NCBI GenBank assembly: GCA_024680815.1
Contig: JAILBQ010000048.1
Span: forward strand, 1-52,684
DNA: 52,684 bases
Direction of reading: 5' to 3'
DNA from: Lachnospiraceae bacterium
Lineage (GTDB): Bacteria > Bacillota > Clostridia > Lachnospirales > Lachnospiraceae
The number at the start of each line of letters is the position of its first letter. Position 1 is the first letter of the stretch. The notes under the pieces are model-generated. The model ran no database searches. It worked only from the letters and a program-made list of their open reading frames with translations, and was not told where the DNA came from. The translations under genes were made by a program, and so were the position numbers. Shown piece after piece: positions 41,778 to 50,324 of the stretch.

Positions 41778-44700
41778 TCAATCGTAGGCCTCGTCGCTTA
41801 AATCCACGTTTACCTCGGTGGAAACTCCCTTTTCCTGCATAGTTATGCCGTAGAGCCTGTCCGCCTTCATCATCGTGCCCCTTCTGTGGGTGATGACTAT
41901 GAACTGGGTGTGTCCGCTCAGGCGGGAAAGATAGCCGGCAAACCGCTCCACATTGGCCTCGTCCAGGGCCGCCTCGATCTCATCCAGCAGGCAGAAGGGC
42001 GAGGGTTTAAGCCTCTGTATTCCAAAGAGCAGGGCTATGGCCGAAAGGGCCTTCTCTCCTCCGGAAAGCTGCATCATGTTCTGCAGCTTCTTGCCCGGAG
42101 GCTCCGCCGTTATGCGTATGCCGGCCTCCAAAACATCCTCGCTGTCCGTCAGCTCCACCCTTCCGTGTCCGCCTCCGAAAAGCTCCTTAAACACCAGATC
42201 ATACTGTTCCCCGATCCTTTTGAATTCCCTGGAGAACTGCTCCCTCATGGCCTCGTCCAGCTCCCCGATGGCCTTTTTAAGATCCTCCTCCGCGGACAGG
42301 ATGTCGCTCCTCTGCCCGGTGAGGAAGTTGTAGCGCTCCGACACATCCCTGTACTGCTCTATTGCGCCCACGTTGACATCACCGAGCCCCCGTATCTCAT
42401 TTTTAAGGGAGGAAATACGGCGCCGCATTTCGGGAAGGGAGAGGTCGGATTCGCTCCGAAGCTCTTCCGCCGCTGTCAGCGACAGCTCATACTCACTCCA
42501 CATATAGTCCCTGAGTCCGTCAAAGCCGGAATCCAGCCGTTCCTTCTGGGAGTTAAGACGCACCAGCTCATTTTCCAGCGCGTTTTTCCTGTCTGAAAGC
42601 TCGTCTCTTTCGGTGAAAATGCTCTGCTGATCCTCCTGAAGCTTTTCCTTCCGGTCTATCAGCTCCTTTAATGCCGTGTTGTTTTCCTCCGAATCCGGAT
42701 TGTCCTCCTCTATCTTACGGCCAAGCTCCTCTATGGCCCTGTTCTTTTCCTCTATACGTTCATTATTCTGCTTTATTTCCTCCTCCAGGGCCTCAATATC
42801 CTCCGAAGAGCGCTCGCTCTGCATCTTAAGCCGCTCCAGGTTTGAGGAAAGGAACCGCTGCTCCTGGAGAAGCGAGGCATGCGCCTTTTCCTTTTCCGTC
42901 TGCTTTTCGATCAGGGACGCATGAAGCGCCTCCTCATCGATTCGCTTTGCCGTAAGGCTTTCTATGGCCTCCCCCAGCTCGTTTTCCCGCTTTATCGAAG
43001 CCTTCAGTGCATTTTCGGAGCGCTCCCTGTTTTCCCCTATCTGGACCAGGTTTTCGTCCAGTTCGATTCTCTCCGCGTGAATCCGGGATTCCCCGCTCTT
43101 AATCTCCTCCTCCCGGTCCTTAAGGTTTTTAAGGTTAAGCGTTACCGTGTTCCGCTTTATTTCGGTTTCATGAACCTCCTCCGAAAGCTCCTTTAAGGTC
43201 TTCTCACCCTCCCGGCGCTTATCCTGAAGCTCTTCCATCCCCGCAAGAATGCCGTCGATCTCCTTAAGGGTATCCCGGCATTCCTCCTTAAGGCGGTCAA
43301 TATCCCGGTAGCGTCCCAGAAGATTACTCCTGTCCCGGAAAGCGCCTCCGGCAATTGAGCCGCCGGGATTTAACGCTTCCCCGGAAAGGGTCACGATTCT
43401 TAAGGTATAGCGGTAATCCTTCGCCAGGGCAAGGGCATTGTCCACGTTGTCCACCACTATGTAGTTTCCGAGAAGGGTGGAGGCAACCCTGGAAAACTCA
43501 GGGGAAAATTTCACGAGGGTATCGGCCTGTCCTATGACTCCCTTTGCGCTTAAGGCCTCTTTCTCCTTAACGCTGCGCTCCGTTATGGAGGTTAAGGGAA
43601 GGAAGGTGGCCCGCCCTGCATGCTGCTCCTTTAAATACGAGATCATCTTCTTGGCCGTCGCCTCATCCCGGGTTACGATGTTCTGAATATTCCCGCCCAA
43701 AGCCGTTTCGATGGCGTTTTCGTACTTTTCCTCCACCTTTATGAGATCAGCCACCACGCCGCAGATTCCCTTATTGGAGCGCTTCTGCTCCATCACGGCT
43801 TTAACCGCTCCGCCGTAGCCCTCGTAGCGCTCGGCCATGTTCACAAGGCTCTCCAGCCTTGCCTTCTTTTCGTGGTAGCGCACTTCCAGGTCGTGATGGG
43901 CCTGATTCTTTTTTTCAAGCTCACGCCCGAACTCTTCCAGCTCCTCTTCGATACCGCTTTTTTTCTCCTCAAAGCCCTTAAGCTTTCCTTCCAGTTCCTC
44001 AAGGGTTTTAAGCTCCGCCCCGGCCTGGTCTTTAATTTCCTGAATGCCCTCTTTCCTGGAGGATATTTCAACGTCCAGCTCCGAAGAACGGGAACGGGTC
44101 TGCTCGAGCATTATGTCGTACCGCTCGATTTCGGCCTTGATCTGGCCCCTCTCGTTCAAAAGGGTTAAGAGCTCCGCCTTATCCTTTTCGAGGGTTCCGT
44201 CCATTTCGGCCAGTCTGGCGCGGGATTCCTCGAGAGCCCCGCTGTCCTCTCCCCCCTGATCTTCGGCCGCCTTAACCTTTTCGTCCAGCTGTTTCTTTTC
44301 CTCCCGGAGTCTTTCCGCCTCCTGGGTATACCTCTCCCTGTCAAGGGAAAGCTCAGCTATCCTCTTTTTAAAATGCTCGAGGGAGAGCTTAAGGCTGTTC
44401 ACCTGCTCCTTCATGACACCGATCTCGCCCTGCAGCTTTCCCCTCTGCATTCTGCTTTCCTGGAGCTCCTCCCGCTTCTTTTCTATGAGTTCTTCAAACT
44501 CGGCAATTTTCTTAACCGCCTCCTCATAGTGTTTACGGTTGGCTTCGTATTGCGTGTTCACCTCTTTGGCGTCGTTTCCGGCAACAAGTATTTTTTCATC
44601 CAGCTTTTTTAATTCCGCCCTGACCCGGTCCGATTCCAGAAGAAAAGCGTTAACATCAAGTCCCTTTAAGGTCTCTCTTTTATCAAGAAAGAGTCTGGCC

Positions 44701-45332
44701 TTCTCCGCCTGCACCTTAAGAGGCTCAACCTGATGCTCCAGCTCCGAGATAATATCGTTTACCCTGACCAGGTTGTCGTGCTCCCGCTCCAGTTTTTTTA
44801 AGGAAGCGTTTTTCCGCTTTCTGAATTTCACGATGCCGGCAGCCTCATCAAAAAGCTCCCTGCGCTCCTCCGGCTTTCCCGAGAGGATTTTCTCCACCTG
44901 TCCCTGCCCGATTATCGAATATCCTTCCTTGCCGATGCCGGTATCAAAAAAAAGCTCCTCTATGTCCTTTAAACGGCAGGTGCTGCCGTTAATAAGATAT
45001 TCGCTCTCTCCCGAACGGTAGACCCGCCTGGAAACCACGATCTCCTCATAGTCCATGTCCAGCATCCGGTCGGAATTGTCCATATAAAGAGAAACATAGG
45101 CATAGCCCATGGGTTTTCTGGTTTCGGTTCCGGAGAAAATCACATCCGTCATCGAAGCGCCGCGAAGCTCTCTGGCGCTCTGTTCCCCCAGCACCCAGCG
45201 CACGGCATCGGCAACATTGCTTTTCCCCGATCCGTTGGGTCCCACGATGCCCGTGATTCCGTCTTTGAAATCCAGCCGGATTTTATTCGCAAAGGACTTA
45301 AAGCCCTGCATTTCAATTCCTTTTAAATACAA
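41778..45332 (-). CDS. smc: Chromosome partition protein SMC
   Basis: A 1,184-residue condensin ATPase. The N-terminal head has Walker A GPNGSGKS near residue 31, then a long coiled coil to about 500, a hinge (GVIGQADTLVKF, LGNYIVVDN), a second coiled coil, and the C-terminal head with signature LSGGEKALS and Walker B FCLLDEIEAALDEAN. The start is TTG 45332 (family start YLKGIEMQGF) with GGGAGGG 5 bp ahead; an upstream frame to 45356 is rejected. It lies between rnc and ftsY, the normal Firmicute order. Confidence 0.95.
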   Translation of the reverse strand: MYLKGIEMQGFKSFANKIRLDFKDGITGIVGPNGSGKSNVADAVRWVLGEQSARELRGASMTDVIFSGTETRKPMGYAYVSLYMDNSDRMLDMDYEEIVVSRRVYRSGESEYLINGSTCRLKDIEELFFDTGIGKEGYSIIGQGQVEKILSGKPEERRELFDEAAGIVKFRKRKNASLKKLEREHDNLVRVNDIISELEHQVEPLKVQAEKARLFLDKRETLKGLDVNAFLLESDRVRAELKKLDEKILVAGNDAKEVNTQYEANRKHYEEAVKKIAEFEELIEKKREELQESRMQRGKLQGEIGVMKEQVNSLKLSLEHFKKRIAELSLDRERYTQEAERLREEKKQLDEKVKAAEDQGGEDSGALEESRARLAEMDGTLEKDKAELLTLLNERGQIKAEIERYDIMLEQTRSRSSELDVEISSRKEGIQEIKDQAGAELKTLEELEGKLKGFEEKKSGIEEELEEFGRELEKKNQAHHDLEVRYHEKKARLESLVNMAERYEGYGGAVKAVMEQKRSNKGICGVVADLIKVEEKYENAIETALGGNIQNIVTRDEATAKKMISYLKEQHAGRATFLPLTSITERSVKEKEALSAKGVIGQADTLVKFSPEFSRVASTLLGNYIVVDNVDNALALAKDYRYTLRIVTLSGEALNPGGSIAGGAFRDRSNLLGRYRDIDRLKEECRDTLKEIDGILAGMEELQDKRREGEKTLKELSEEVHETEIKRNTVTLNLKNLKDREEEIKSGESRIHAERIELDENLVQIGENRERSENALKASIKRENELGEAIESLTAKRIDEEALHASLIEKQTEKEKAHASLLQEQRFLSSNLERLKMQSERSSEDIEALEEEIKQNNERIEEKNRAIEELGRKIEEDNPDSEENNTALKELIDRKEKLQEDQQSIFTERDELSDRKNALENELVRLNSQKERLDSGFDGLRDYMWSEYELSLTAAEELRSESDLSLPEMRRRISSLKNEIRGLGDVNVGAIEQYRDVSERYNFLTGQRSDILSAEEDLKKAIGELDEAMREQFSREFKRIGEQYDLVFKELFGGGHGRVELTDSEDVLEAGIRITAEPPGKKLQNMMQLSGGEKALSAIALLFGIQRLKPSPFCLLDEIEAALDEANVERFAGYLSRLSGHTQFIVITHRRGTMMKADRLYGITMQEKGVSTEVNVDLSDEAYD

Positions 45333-45352
45333 TCCACCCTCCCGGTGCCGCC

Positions 45353-46045
45353 TCATTCTTTACGGTTATTAAGATAGTTCGCGGCGGCCTGCTGCTCCGC
45401 TTGTTTTTTTGAGCTCCCTGCTCCCTCGGACACCGCGTGCCCGTCAATCAGGGCCTCCACGGTAAAGTGCTTGTCATGTCCCGGCCCCTCTTCCTTTATG
45501 ACGCGGTAGGAAAGCTCCCTGCCGTCCTTCTGCACAAGCATCTGAAGCTGTGTCTTGGCGTCAAAAAAGAGAGCTTTATGCTCCATATCCTCCAGAAGAT
45601 TCGACCTTATGAAACGTGCCGCCTCCTCCTGCCCGCCGTCCAGATAGAGGGCTCCGATAAGAGCCTCGAGGCAGTCCGAAATCAGGGAATCCCGCTCTCT
45701 GCTGCCGGAAAGCTCCTCTCCCCTCCCCAGAAGGAGGAAATCGTTTAAATGTATATCCCGTGCCAGCCCCGCCAGAGTGCTTTCGCAGACAAGAGCGGCC
45801 CGAAGCTTCGTCATATCCCCCTCGCGCATTTCAGGATATTTCCGGTAAAGAAATTCACTGACGCTGACCTCCAGTACCGCGTCCCCCAGAAATTCCAGCC
45901 GTTCATTATTCTCCGCGTCCCCCGCCTTTATTTCATTGGCAAAGGACCGGTGGGTCAGGGCCGTGCGCAAAAGGGCCGCATCGGAAAAGTGATAGCCTAT
46001 GGTCTCCTCCAGCGCGGTGAAATCGTAAGATACTATATGGTCCAT
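45353..46045 (-). CDS. rnc: Ribonuclease III
   Basis: A 230-residue double-strand-specific endonuclease. The catalytic signature NNERLEFLGDAVLE is near residue 38, and the C-terminal double-stranded RNA-binding domain reads AVSEGAGSSKKQAEQQAA. It processes rRNA precursors and other structured RNAs. ATG 46045 is behind TGAGGA; a TTG 12 bp earlier is rejected. It starts immediately after the acpP terminator, so its level may depend on read-through. Confidence 0.97.
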   Translation of the reverse strand: MDHIVSYDFTALEETIGYHFSDAALLRTALTHRSFANEIKAGDAENNERLEFLGDAVLEVSVSEFLYRKYPEMREGDMTKLRAALVCESTLAGLARDIHLNDFLLLGRGEELSGSRERDSLISDCLEALIGALYLDGGQEEAARFIRSNLLEDMEHKALFFDAKTQLQMLVQKDGRELSYRVIKEEGPGHDKHFTVEALIDGHAVSEGAGSSKKQAEQQAAANYLNNRKE

Positions 46046-46064
46046 TTTTTTCCTCAATACACAT

Positions 46065-46105
46065 GAAAAAGCTGTCGCGCCCGATGCGACACGGAACGCG
46101 ACAGC
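46065..46105 (-). terminator. Intrinsic terminator or attenuator between acpP and rnc
   Basis: Nine-bp stem GCTGTCGCG/CGCGACAGC (46071-46105) with a large loop, followed on the minus strand by TTTTTC. It ends acpP transcripts and would reduce read-through into rnc, whose start is about 20 bp beyond. Confidence 0.8.
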
Positions 46106-46121
46106 CCCGAACCTTCAGTTT

Positions 46122-46355
46122 TTATTTTTCCCTTGCGGCCTTGATCTGCGCAACGGCATCCGCAACGGTCACAATCTTCTCCGCGGCATCGGTATCGATC
46201 ACAATGTCAAATTCCTGTTCGATGCCCATGATAATCTGGAACACATCCAGCGAGTCCGCTCCCAGATCATCGGCAAACGTGGTCTCCATCGTGATCTCGT
46301 CCTTTTCAACGTTCAGTACCTCGGCAATAATGTCCTGCAGTTTTTCAAATTCCAT
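46122..46355 (-). CDS. acpP: Acyl carrier protein
   Basis: A 77-residue acidic four-helix protein with the phosphopantetheine serine in LGADSLDVFQI. It holds acyl chains during fatty-acid synthesis. It follows plsX by 14 bp behind AGGAGG and is terminated before rnc. Confidence 0.98.
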   Translation of the reverse strand: MEFEKLQDIIAEVLNVEKDEITMETTFADDLGADSLDVFQIIMGIEQEFDIVIDTDAAEKIVTVADAVAQIKAAREK

Positions 46356-46369
46356 CGTGTTTCCTCCTT

Positions 46370-47377
46370 TTACACTTTTTCCAGGCTTTCTTTTATTCTT
46401 TTGCTGATTTCCTGCTCCTTAAAGGTGATGCATTGCAGGATAGAATTTTTGATTTCCTTTCTGGTTGAGCTTCCGTGGGTCTTGACCACCAGCCCGTTAA
46501 GCCCGAGAAGCGGGGCTCCCCCGTACTCGCTGACATCGAACTTTTTAAGGGTCTTCTTGAGGGTCGGTTTGATTAAAAGCCCGCCTATCTTTCCGGCTAA
46601 GGAGCTCGTCAGGGCTCCCTTTATCTCCTTAAGCATCGTCTTTCCGACGCCCTCATACATCTTAAGAGCGATATTTCCGGCAAAGGCCTCGCAGACTATA
46701 ACCTCAGCCGCTCCCTCCGGAATGTCCCTGGCTTCCACGCTGCCGATAAAGTTTATGCCGGTACAGCTCTTGAGCAGCGGAAAGGTTTCCTTAACCAGAG
46801 CGTTGCCCTTCTCCTCCTCCGCGCCGATGTTTAAAATCCCGACCCGGGGATTTTTAATTCCGACCACGTGCTCCATGTAGATCGAGCCCATCTGAGCAAA
46901 CTGTACCAGGTGGCTGGGCCTTGCGTCCACGTTTGCCCCGCAGTCAAGAAGGATTGACATCCCGGTGGTCGTGGGAAAAGCCGGCGCCAGAGGGGGCCGC
47001 TCCACTCCCTTTATCCTGCCCACGATGAACTGTCCGCCCACCAGTACCGCCCCAGTGCTTCCGGCGGAAACGAAGGCGTCGCAGACTCCGTCATGAACAA
47101 GCTTAAGGCCCACCACAATTGAGGAATCCTTACGGGTTCTTATCGCCATAACCGGAGGCTCCGCGGTATCGATAACTTCGGTGCACTCCACGCATTCAAG
47201 CCGGTCCCCGGGATATTCCTTTCCCGAAAGCTCCCTGTCGAGGGCTTCCTTTATGCCCAGAAGATGAACCTTAATGTTTTCCCTTTCCTTCAGGGCTTCC
47301 AGGGCTCCCAGTACAATTTCGCCCGGCGCGTTGTCGCCGCCCATGGCATCAACGGCCACGTTTACTGTCTCTGACAT
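46370..47377 (-). CDS. plsX: Phosphate acyltransferase PlsX
   Basis: A 335-residue enzyme converting acyl-ACP to acyl-phosphate for PlsY. The family start VNVAVDAMGGDNAPGEI and SAGSTGAVLVGG near residue 105 are clear. ATG 47377 is chosen by homology; a frame back to 47440 would run into the promoter. A likely operator-sized inverted repeat lies at its transcription start. Confidence 0.97.
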   Translation of the reverse strand: MSETVNVAVDAMGGDNAPGEIVLGALEALKERENIKVHLLGIKEALDRELSGKEYPGDRLECVECTEVIDTAEPPVMAIRTRKDSSIVVGLKLVHDGVCDAFVSAGSTGAVLVGGQFIVGRIKGVERPPLAPAFPTTTGMSILLDCGANVDARPSHLVQFAQMGSIYMEHVVGIKNPRVGILNIGAEEEKGNALVKETFPLLKSCTGINFIGSVEARDIPEGAAEVIVCEAFAGNIALKMYEGVGKTMLKEIKGALTSSLAGKIGGLLIKPTLKKTLKKFDVSEYGGAPLLGLNGLVVKTHGSSTRKEIKNSILQCITFKEQEISKRIKESLEKV

Positions 47378-47396
47378 TTTTTTATTTCTCTCATTC

Positions 47397-47411
47397 AGAT
47401 TTAACGAATCT
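47397..47411. promoter_or_regulatory. Inverted repeat at the plsX transcription start
   Basis: AGATT-N5-AATCT directly abuts the plsX -10 box, on the transcribed side, in a position where a repressor would block initiation. It does not match FapR or FabT boxes I know of. Confidence 0.35.
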
Positions 47412-47440
47412 ACTATACAGATATGATTCTTAAAAGTCAA
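47412..47440 (-). promoter_or_regulatory. Promoter of plsX-acpP
   Basis: TTGACT (47440-47435), 17 bp, TATAGT (47417-47412) on the minus strand. It overlaps the end of tmcAL and gives a leader of about 28 nt. Confidence 0.75.
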
Positions 47441-48678
47441 GAAAGCACTATAACCTGCTCCCTGTACTCGTTTCGGAAGGGACTGCCGAATTTATCCGCC
47501 ACCACCGCGTTAAAAAGATGGGCCGAAAAAATATCCTCCTCCAGCATGGCCCCTCCCAGAGGGGAGAGAATCCTGTGGGCATCGGAGAGCTTCGAAATAA
47601 GCTCTATTTCCCCCGATTTCTTAATAAGGTTCAGTACCGGCCCGGCGGTTTCCTTCCGCATCCCTAAAAGCCGCACATATTCGCTGTAGCCGTGTTCAAT
47701 ATATTCGTTTACGGAATCCTTCTTAAGATCCAGCATTATGTGGTTTAAGGAACGCATAACCCTGGAATAAGTCACATCCCGGGTTTTAAGGAGCTCGATA
47801 AGATGGGTAAAAGAGCCCAGGCCGGAAATATGCAGGGCAATCCTGTCCGCCACCTCCTTTGAGACATCATAGAAGGATTCGAACCCCTCAGAGGCGTGCT
47901 TTAAAAGCGCGGCGTTCAGTACCCGTGAAAAATCGTCGGTATATACCGGCAGACGGTTCCCGTACCAGATTCCCAGCATGTCAAAGGCATCTCCGGGCAT
48001 CGTATAGCCAAGCTTCTTTAAACCGCTTCTCTCCTTAAGCGCCGATCTTATCGCCGAGGCCGAAGCGTAGTCGGAAACGGTTTCGTCGTTATGATCCCCG
48101 CCCTTTCGCTCCACCGCCAGCGGCTCGACGGAAACGACCTTAAGGCTTCTAAGCGCCTTTAAATACTCTATTCCCAGAATGTCATTGGGATTTTTTAAGA
48201 TTTCCTCTTCTTCGGCGGAAAGATCCATATATTCGGCCAGAGCCCTGGAGCGGGCGGCCGGGAAGCTCATTCCGGCTTTGAGACAGTCCTTTAGCTCCTC
48301 CACATATTCAGAAGGTTCCTCATAGAGCACGTCCGCAAAGCGCTGCAATATGGCGGTATCGGCGCATTCGCTTCCAAAGGCCAGCACATCCACCGCTCCC
48401 AGTCTTGAGAGTATGGAAACAGCCCCTCTGGCGAAAAACTCAGCGCTGCCGGTTGAATAGTGTACGGGAAGGGCGAGAACCAGATCGGCGCCGATATCCA
48501 GGGCCATCTGTGTGCGCAGATGCATGTCGCAGATGGCGCACTCCCCCCTCTCCGTAAAATTCGCCCCCAGCAGCACGACCACGAGATCCGCGCCGCTTAA
48601 ACGCTTTGCCTCCCGCAGCATCCAGGCGTGTCCGTTGTGAACCGGATTATATTCCGCGATTATCGCTGCAACTTTCAT
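47437..48678 (-). CDS. tmcAL: tRNA(Met) cytidine acetate ligase-like nucleotidyltransferase (YlbM family)
   Basis: A 413-residue HIGH-superfamily nucleotidyltransferase: IIAEYNPVHNGHAWMLREAK at 5-24 carries the HxGH motif, and ALPVHYSTGSAEFFARGAV is near 95. Characterised B. subtilis members acetylate the wobble cytidine of elongator tRNA-Met using acetate and ATP. ATG 48678 is the homologous start; an upstream frame to 48807 is non-homologous. There is no Shine-Dalgarno sequence, and the ATG is 7 bp after a -10 box, consistent with a leaderless message. It lies divergent to pta, an acetate-metabolism gene. Confidence 0.88.
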   Translation of the reverse strand: MKVAAIIAEYNPVHNGHAWMLREAKRLSGADLVVVLLGANFTERGECAICDMHLRTQMALDIGADLVLALPVHYSTGSAEFFARGAVSILSRLGAVDVLAFGSECADTAILQRFADVLYEEPSEYVEELKDCLKAGMSFPAARSRALAEYMDLSAEEEEILKNPNDILGIEYLKALRSLKVVSVEPLAVERKGGDHNDETVSDYASASAIRSALKERSGLKKLGYTMPGDAFDMLGIWYGNRLPVYTDDFSRVLNAALLKHASEGFESFYDVSKEVADRIALHISGLGSFTHLIELLKTRDVTYSRVMRSLNHIMLDLKKDSVNEYIEHGYSEYVRLLGMRKETAGPVLNLIKKSGEIELISKLSDAHRILSPLGGAMLEEDIFSAHLFNAVVADKFGSPFRNEYREQVIVLS

Positions 48679-48685
48679 AAAACAG

Positions 48686-48714
48686 ATGGTAGCAAATATT
48701 CCCTTGAAATACAA
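48686..48714 (-). promoter_or_regulatory. Promoter of tmcAL, leaderless layout
   Basis: TTGTAT (48714-48709), 17 bp, TACCAT (48691-48686) with extended TGC in front on the minus strand. Seven bases separate the -10 from ATG 48678. It overlaps the divergent pta-side promoter at 48704-48732. Confidence 0.6.
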
Positions 48715-48732
48715 GATATTTTGAAGTACTAT
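48704..48732 (+). promoter_or_regulatory. Promoter for the pta transcript
   Basis: TTGAAA (48704-48709), 17 bp, TACTAT (48727-48732) on plus. Predicted start about 48739-48740, leaving a ~213-nt region before the pta ATG that contains a possible small ORF. Confidence 0.6.
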
Positions 48733-48739
48733 GATTTGC

Positions 48740-48934
48740 ATGAAAATCCGTTTCGAATCCAGTCTGGCAAAAAATCTGTATATCGAAGTATCTGCCCTGG
48801 CGAACATGAAAAATCTGGATCGTCCCTATATTTCCACTGCTTACATCTGGAAAATCTGGCAGAAGGTCTACAAGTCCAACTGCGGCTGCACAAGATATAT
48901 GGTGCGGCTGGATGAGGGACGCTCAACCGACTGA
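48740..48934 (+). CDS. Possible 64-residue small protein upstream of pta
   Basis: An ORF of 64 codons (MKIRFESSLAKNL..., ending GRSTD) lies wholly in the tmcAL-pta intergenic region. Its ATG is 7 bp after the -10 box, with no Shine-Dalgarno sequence, just like tmcAL on the other strand. The protein is basic, with one CGC pair (SNCGCTRY) and no membrane segment. I do not recognise a family. It uses CTG for nearly every Leu, unlike its neighbours. It could also be non-coding leader sequence. It ends 18 bp before pta. Confidence 0.3.
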   Translation: MKIRFESSLAKNLYIEVSALANMKNLDRPYISTAYIWKIWQKVYKSNCGCTRYMVRLDEGRSTD

Positions 48935-48952
48935 AAAACCGGAGGAAACGTA

Positions 48953-49978
48953 ATGCCCTATTTTGAAGACAAACCTTTTATGACAGGCGTTCTGAACCGC
49001 GCAAGAGAATTGAACAAACGCATCGTACTGCCGGAATCCGAAGACGACCGGGTGATCCGGGCCGCCGTATCCTGCAGCAGGGACGAAATCGCCGAGATCA
49101 TACTTATCGGGGATGAGGAAAAGTTTCTGGCCGCCTGCGACCGGCTCCATATTGCCTCCAAGGGCATACGGGTGGTGAACCCGGCTCTGGATGAGAACTT
49201 CCCGAAATACCGCGACAAGCTTGTTGAGCTTCGCGCTCACAAGGGGATGACCGAAGAAAAAGCCATCGAGCTTTTAAGAAACAATTCCATAATGTACGGA
49301 GTCATGATGGTAAAGCTCGGAGATGCCGACGGAATGGTGGCCGGCGCCTGCCATCCCACGGCGGACACCCTGCGTCCCTCCCTGCAGATACTGCGGACCG
49401 CCCCGGGAGTCGAGATGGTCTCCGGCTTTTTCGTGATGTGCACGAAGGTTGAAAAATACGGTGAAAACGGCATCTTTGTTTTCGGAGACTGCGGCCTCAA
49501 CCAGGATCCCACCGCCGAAGAGCTTGCCGTTATTGCCAAATCCAGCGCCGAGAGCTTCCGTTCCCTTGTGGGCGGAGAACCGGTGGTGGCCATGCTCTCC
49601 CACTCCACAAAGGGAAGCGCGAAGCATGAACTCGTGGACAAGGTGGTGCGGGCGGTGGAAATCGCCCATGAAAAATATCCTGATTTAAAGGTGGACGGCG
49701 AGCTCCAGCTGGACGCGGCCCTTGTACCCGCCATTGCCGAATCCAAAGCACCCGGCTCCGAGGTGGCAGGGCACGCCAACGTCCTGATCTTCCCGAATCT
49801 GGACGCCGGAAATATCGGTTATAAGCTGGTCCAGCGTCTCGGAGGGGCAGAGGCCTACGGGCCCATGCTTCAGGGCCTCTCCCGCCCGGTTAACGACCTC
49901 TCCAGGGGCTGTTCCTCCCACGACATCATCGGAGTCGTGGCCTTAACCGCTGTCCAGGCCTCGCTGGTAAAGGAATAA
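48953..49978 (+). CDS. pta: Phosphate acetyltransferase
   Basis: A 341-residue Pta making acetyl phosphate from acetyl-CoA in the fermentative route to acetate. [13 protein letters not shown] is near residue 23, with [12 protein letters not shown]-type segment [19 protein letters not shown] near 122, and the catalytic-site segment [11 protein letters not shown] near 217. It is behind GGAGG. The usual partner ackA is not next to it; rpmF follows instead. Confidence 0.95.
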   Translation: MPYFEDKPFMTGVLNRARELNKRIVLPESEDDRVIRAAVSCSRDEIAEIILIGDEEKFLAACDRLHIASKGIRVVNPALDENFPKYRDKLVELRAHKGMTEEKAIELLRNNSIMYGVMMVKLGDADGMVAGACHPTADTLRPSLQILRTAPGVEMVSGFFVMCTKVEKYGENGIFVFGDCGLNQDPTAEELAVIAKSSAESFRSLVGGEPVVAMLSHSTKGSAKHELVDKVVRAVEIAHEKYPDLKVDGELQLDAALVPAIAESKAPGSEVAGHANVLIFPNLDAGNIGYKLVQRLGGAEAYGPMLQGLSRPVNDLSRGCSSHDIIGVVALTAVQASLVKE

Positions 49979-49996
49979 AAAGGTTGACTTTTCCGG

Positions 49997-50025
49997 TTGA
50001 CAAACCGGATACGGCTGTGTATAAT
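49997..50025 (+). promoter_or_regulatory. Consensus promoter of rpmF
   Basis: Perfect TTGACA (49997-50002), 17 bp, perfect TATAAT (50020-50025). A perfect inverted repeat TCCGGTT-GACA-AACCGGA (49992-50009) covers the -35. Start near 50032, leader of about 57 nt with AAGGAGG. Confidence 0.9.
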
Positions 50026-50088
50026 CATCGGGTATGATTTTTCGGCGCGATGACCCGTAGCGCCATTTCGTTAAGGAGGAAAATACAA

Positions 50089-50268
50089 ATGTCTATCTGT
50101 CCTAAAAATAAATCCTCCAGAGGGCGTCGCGACCAGCGCAGAGCCAACTGGAAGATGGAGCCGGTAAATCTTGTAAAATGCCCCAAATGCGGCGAGCTCA
50201 TGTTCCCGCACCGCGTTTGCAAGAACTGCGGAACCTATAATAAAAAAGAAATTATTCCGGTTGAATAA
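50089..50268 (+). CDS. rpmF: 50S ribosomal protein L32
   Basis: A 59-residue zinc-ribbon L32: MSICPKNKSSRGRRDQRRA then CPKCGELMFPHRVCKNCG with two CxxC pairs intact, so this is the zinc-binding form. AAGGAGG precedes ATG 50089; an earlier frame start at 50050 is rejected. It has its own consensus promoter and a terminator after it. The DUF177/YceD gene often upstream of rpmF is absent. Confidence 0.97.
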   Translation: MSICPKNKSSRGRRDQRRANWKMEPVNLVKCPKCGELMFPHRVCKNCGTYNKKEIIPVE

Positions 50269-50283
50269 TTCTTAAAATCAAGT

Positions 50284-50313
50284 GAGACAGGCTTTCGCCT
50301 GTCTCATTTTTTA
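50284..50313 (+). terminator. Intrinsic terminator after rpmF
   Basis: Nine-bp stem GAGACAGGC/GCCTGTCTC with loop TTTC (50284-50305), then ATTTTTTATTT. It can also act partly on the convergent UPF0210 transcript. Confidence 0.9.
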
Positions 50314-50324
50314 TTTCTCATTTC

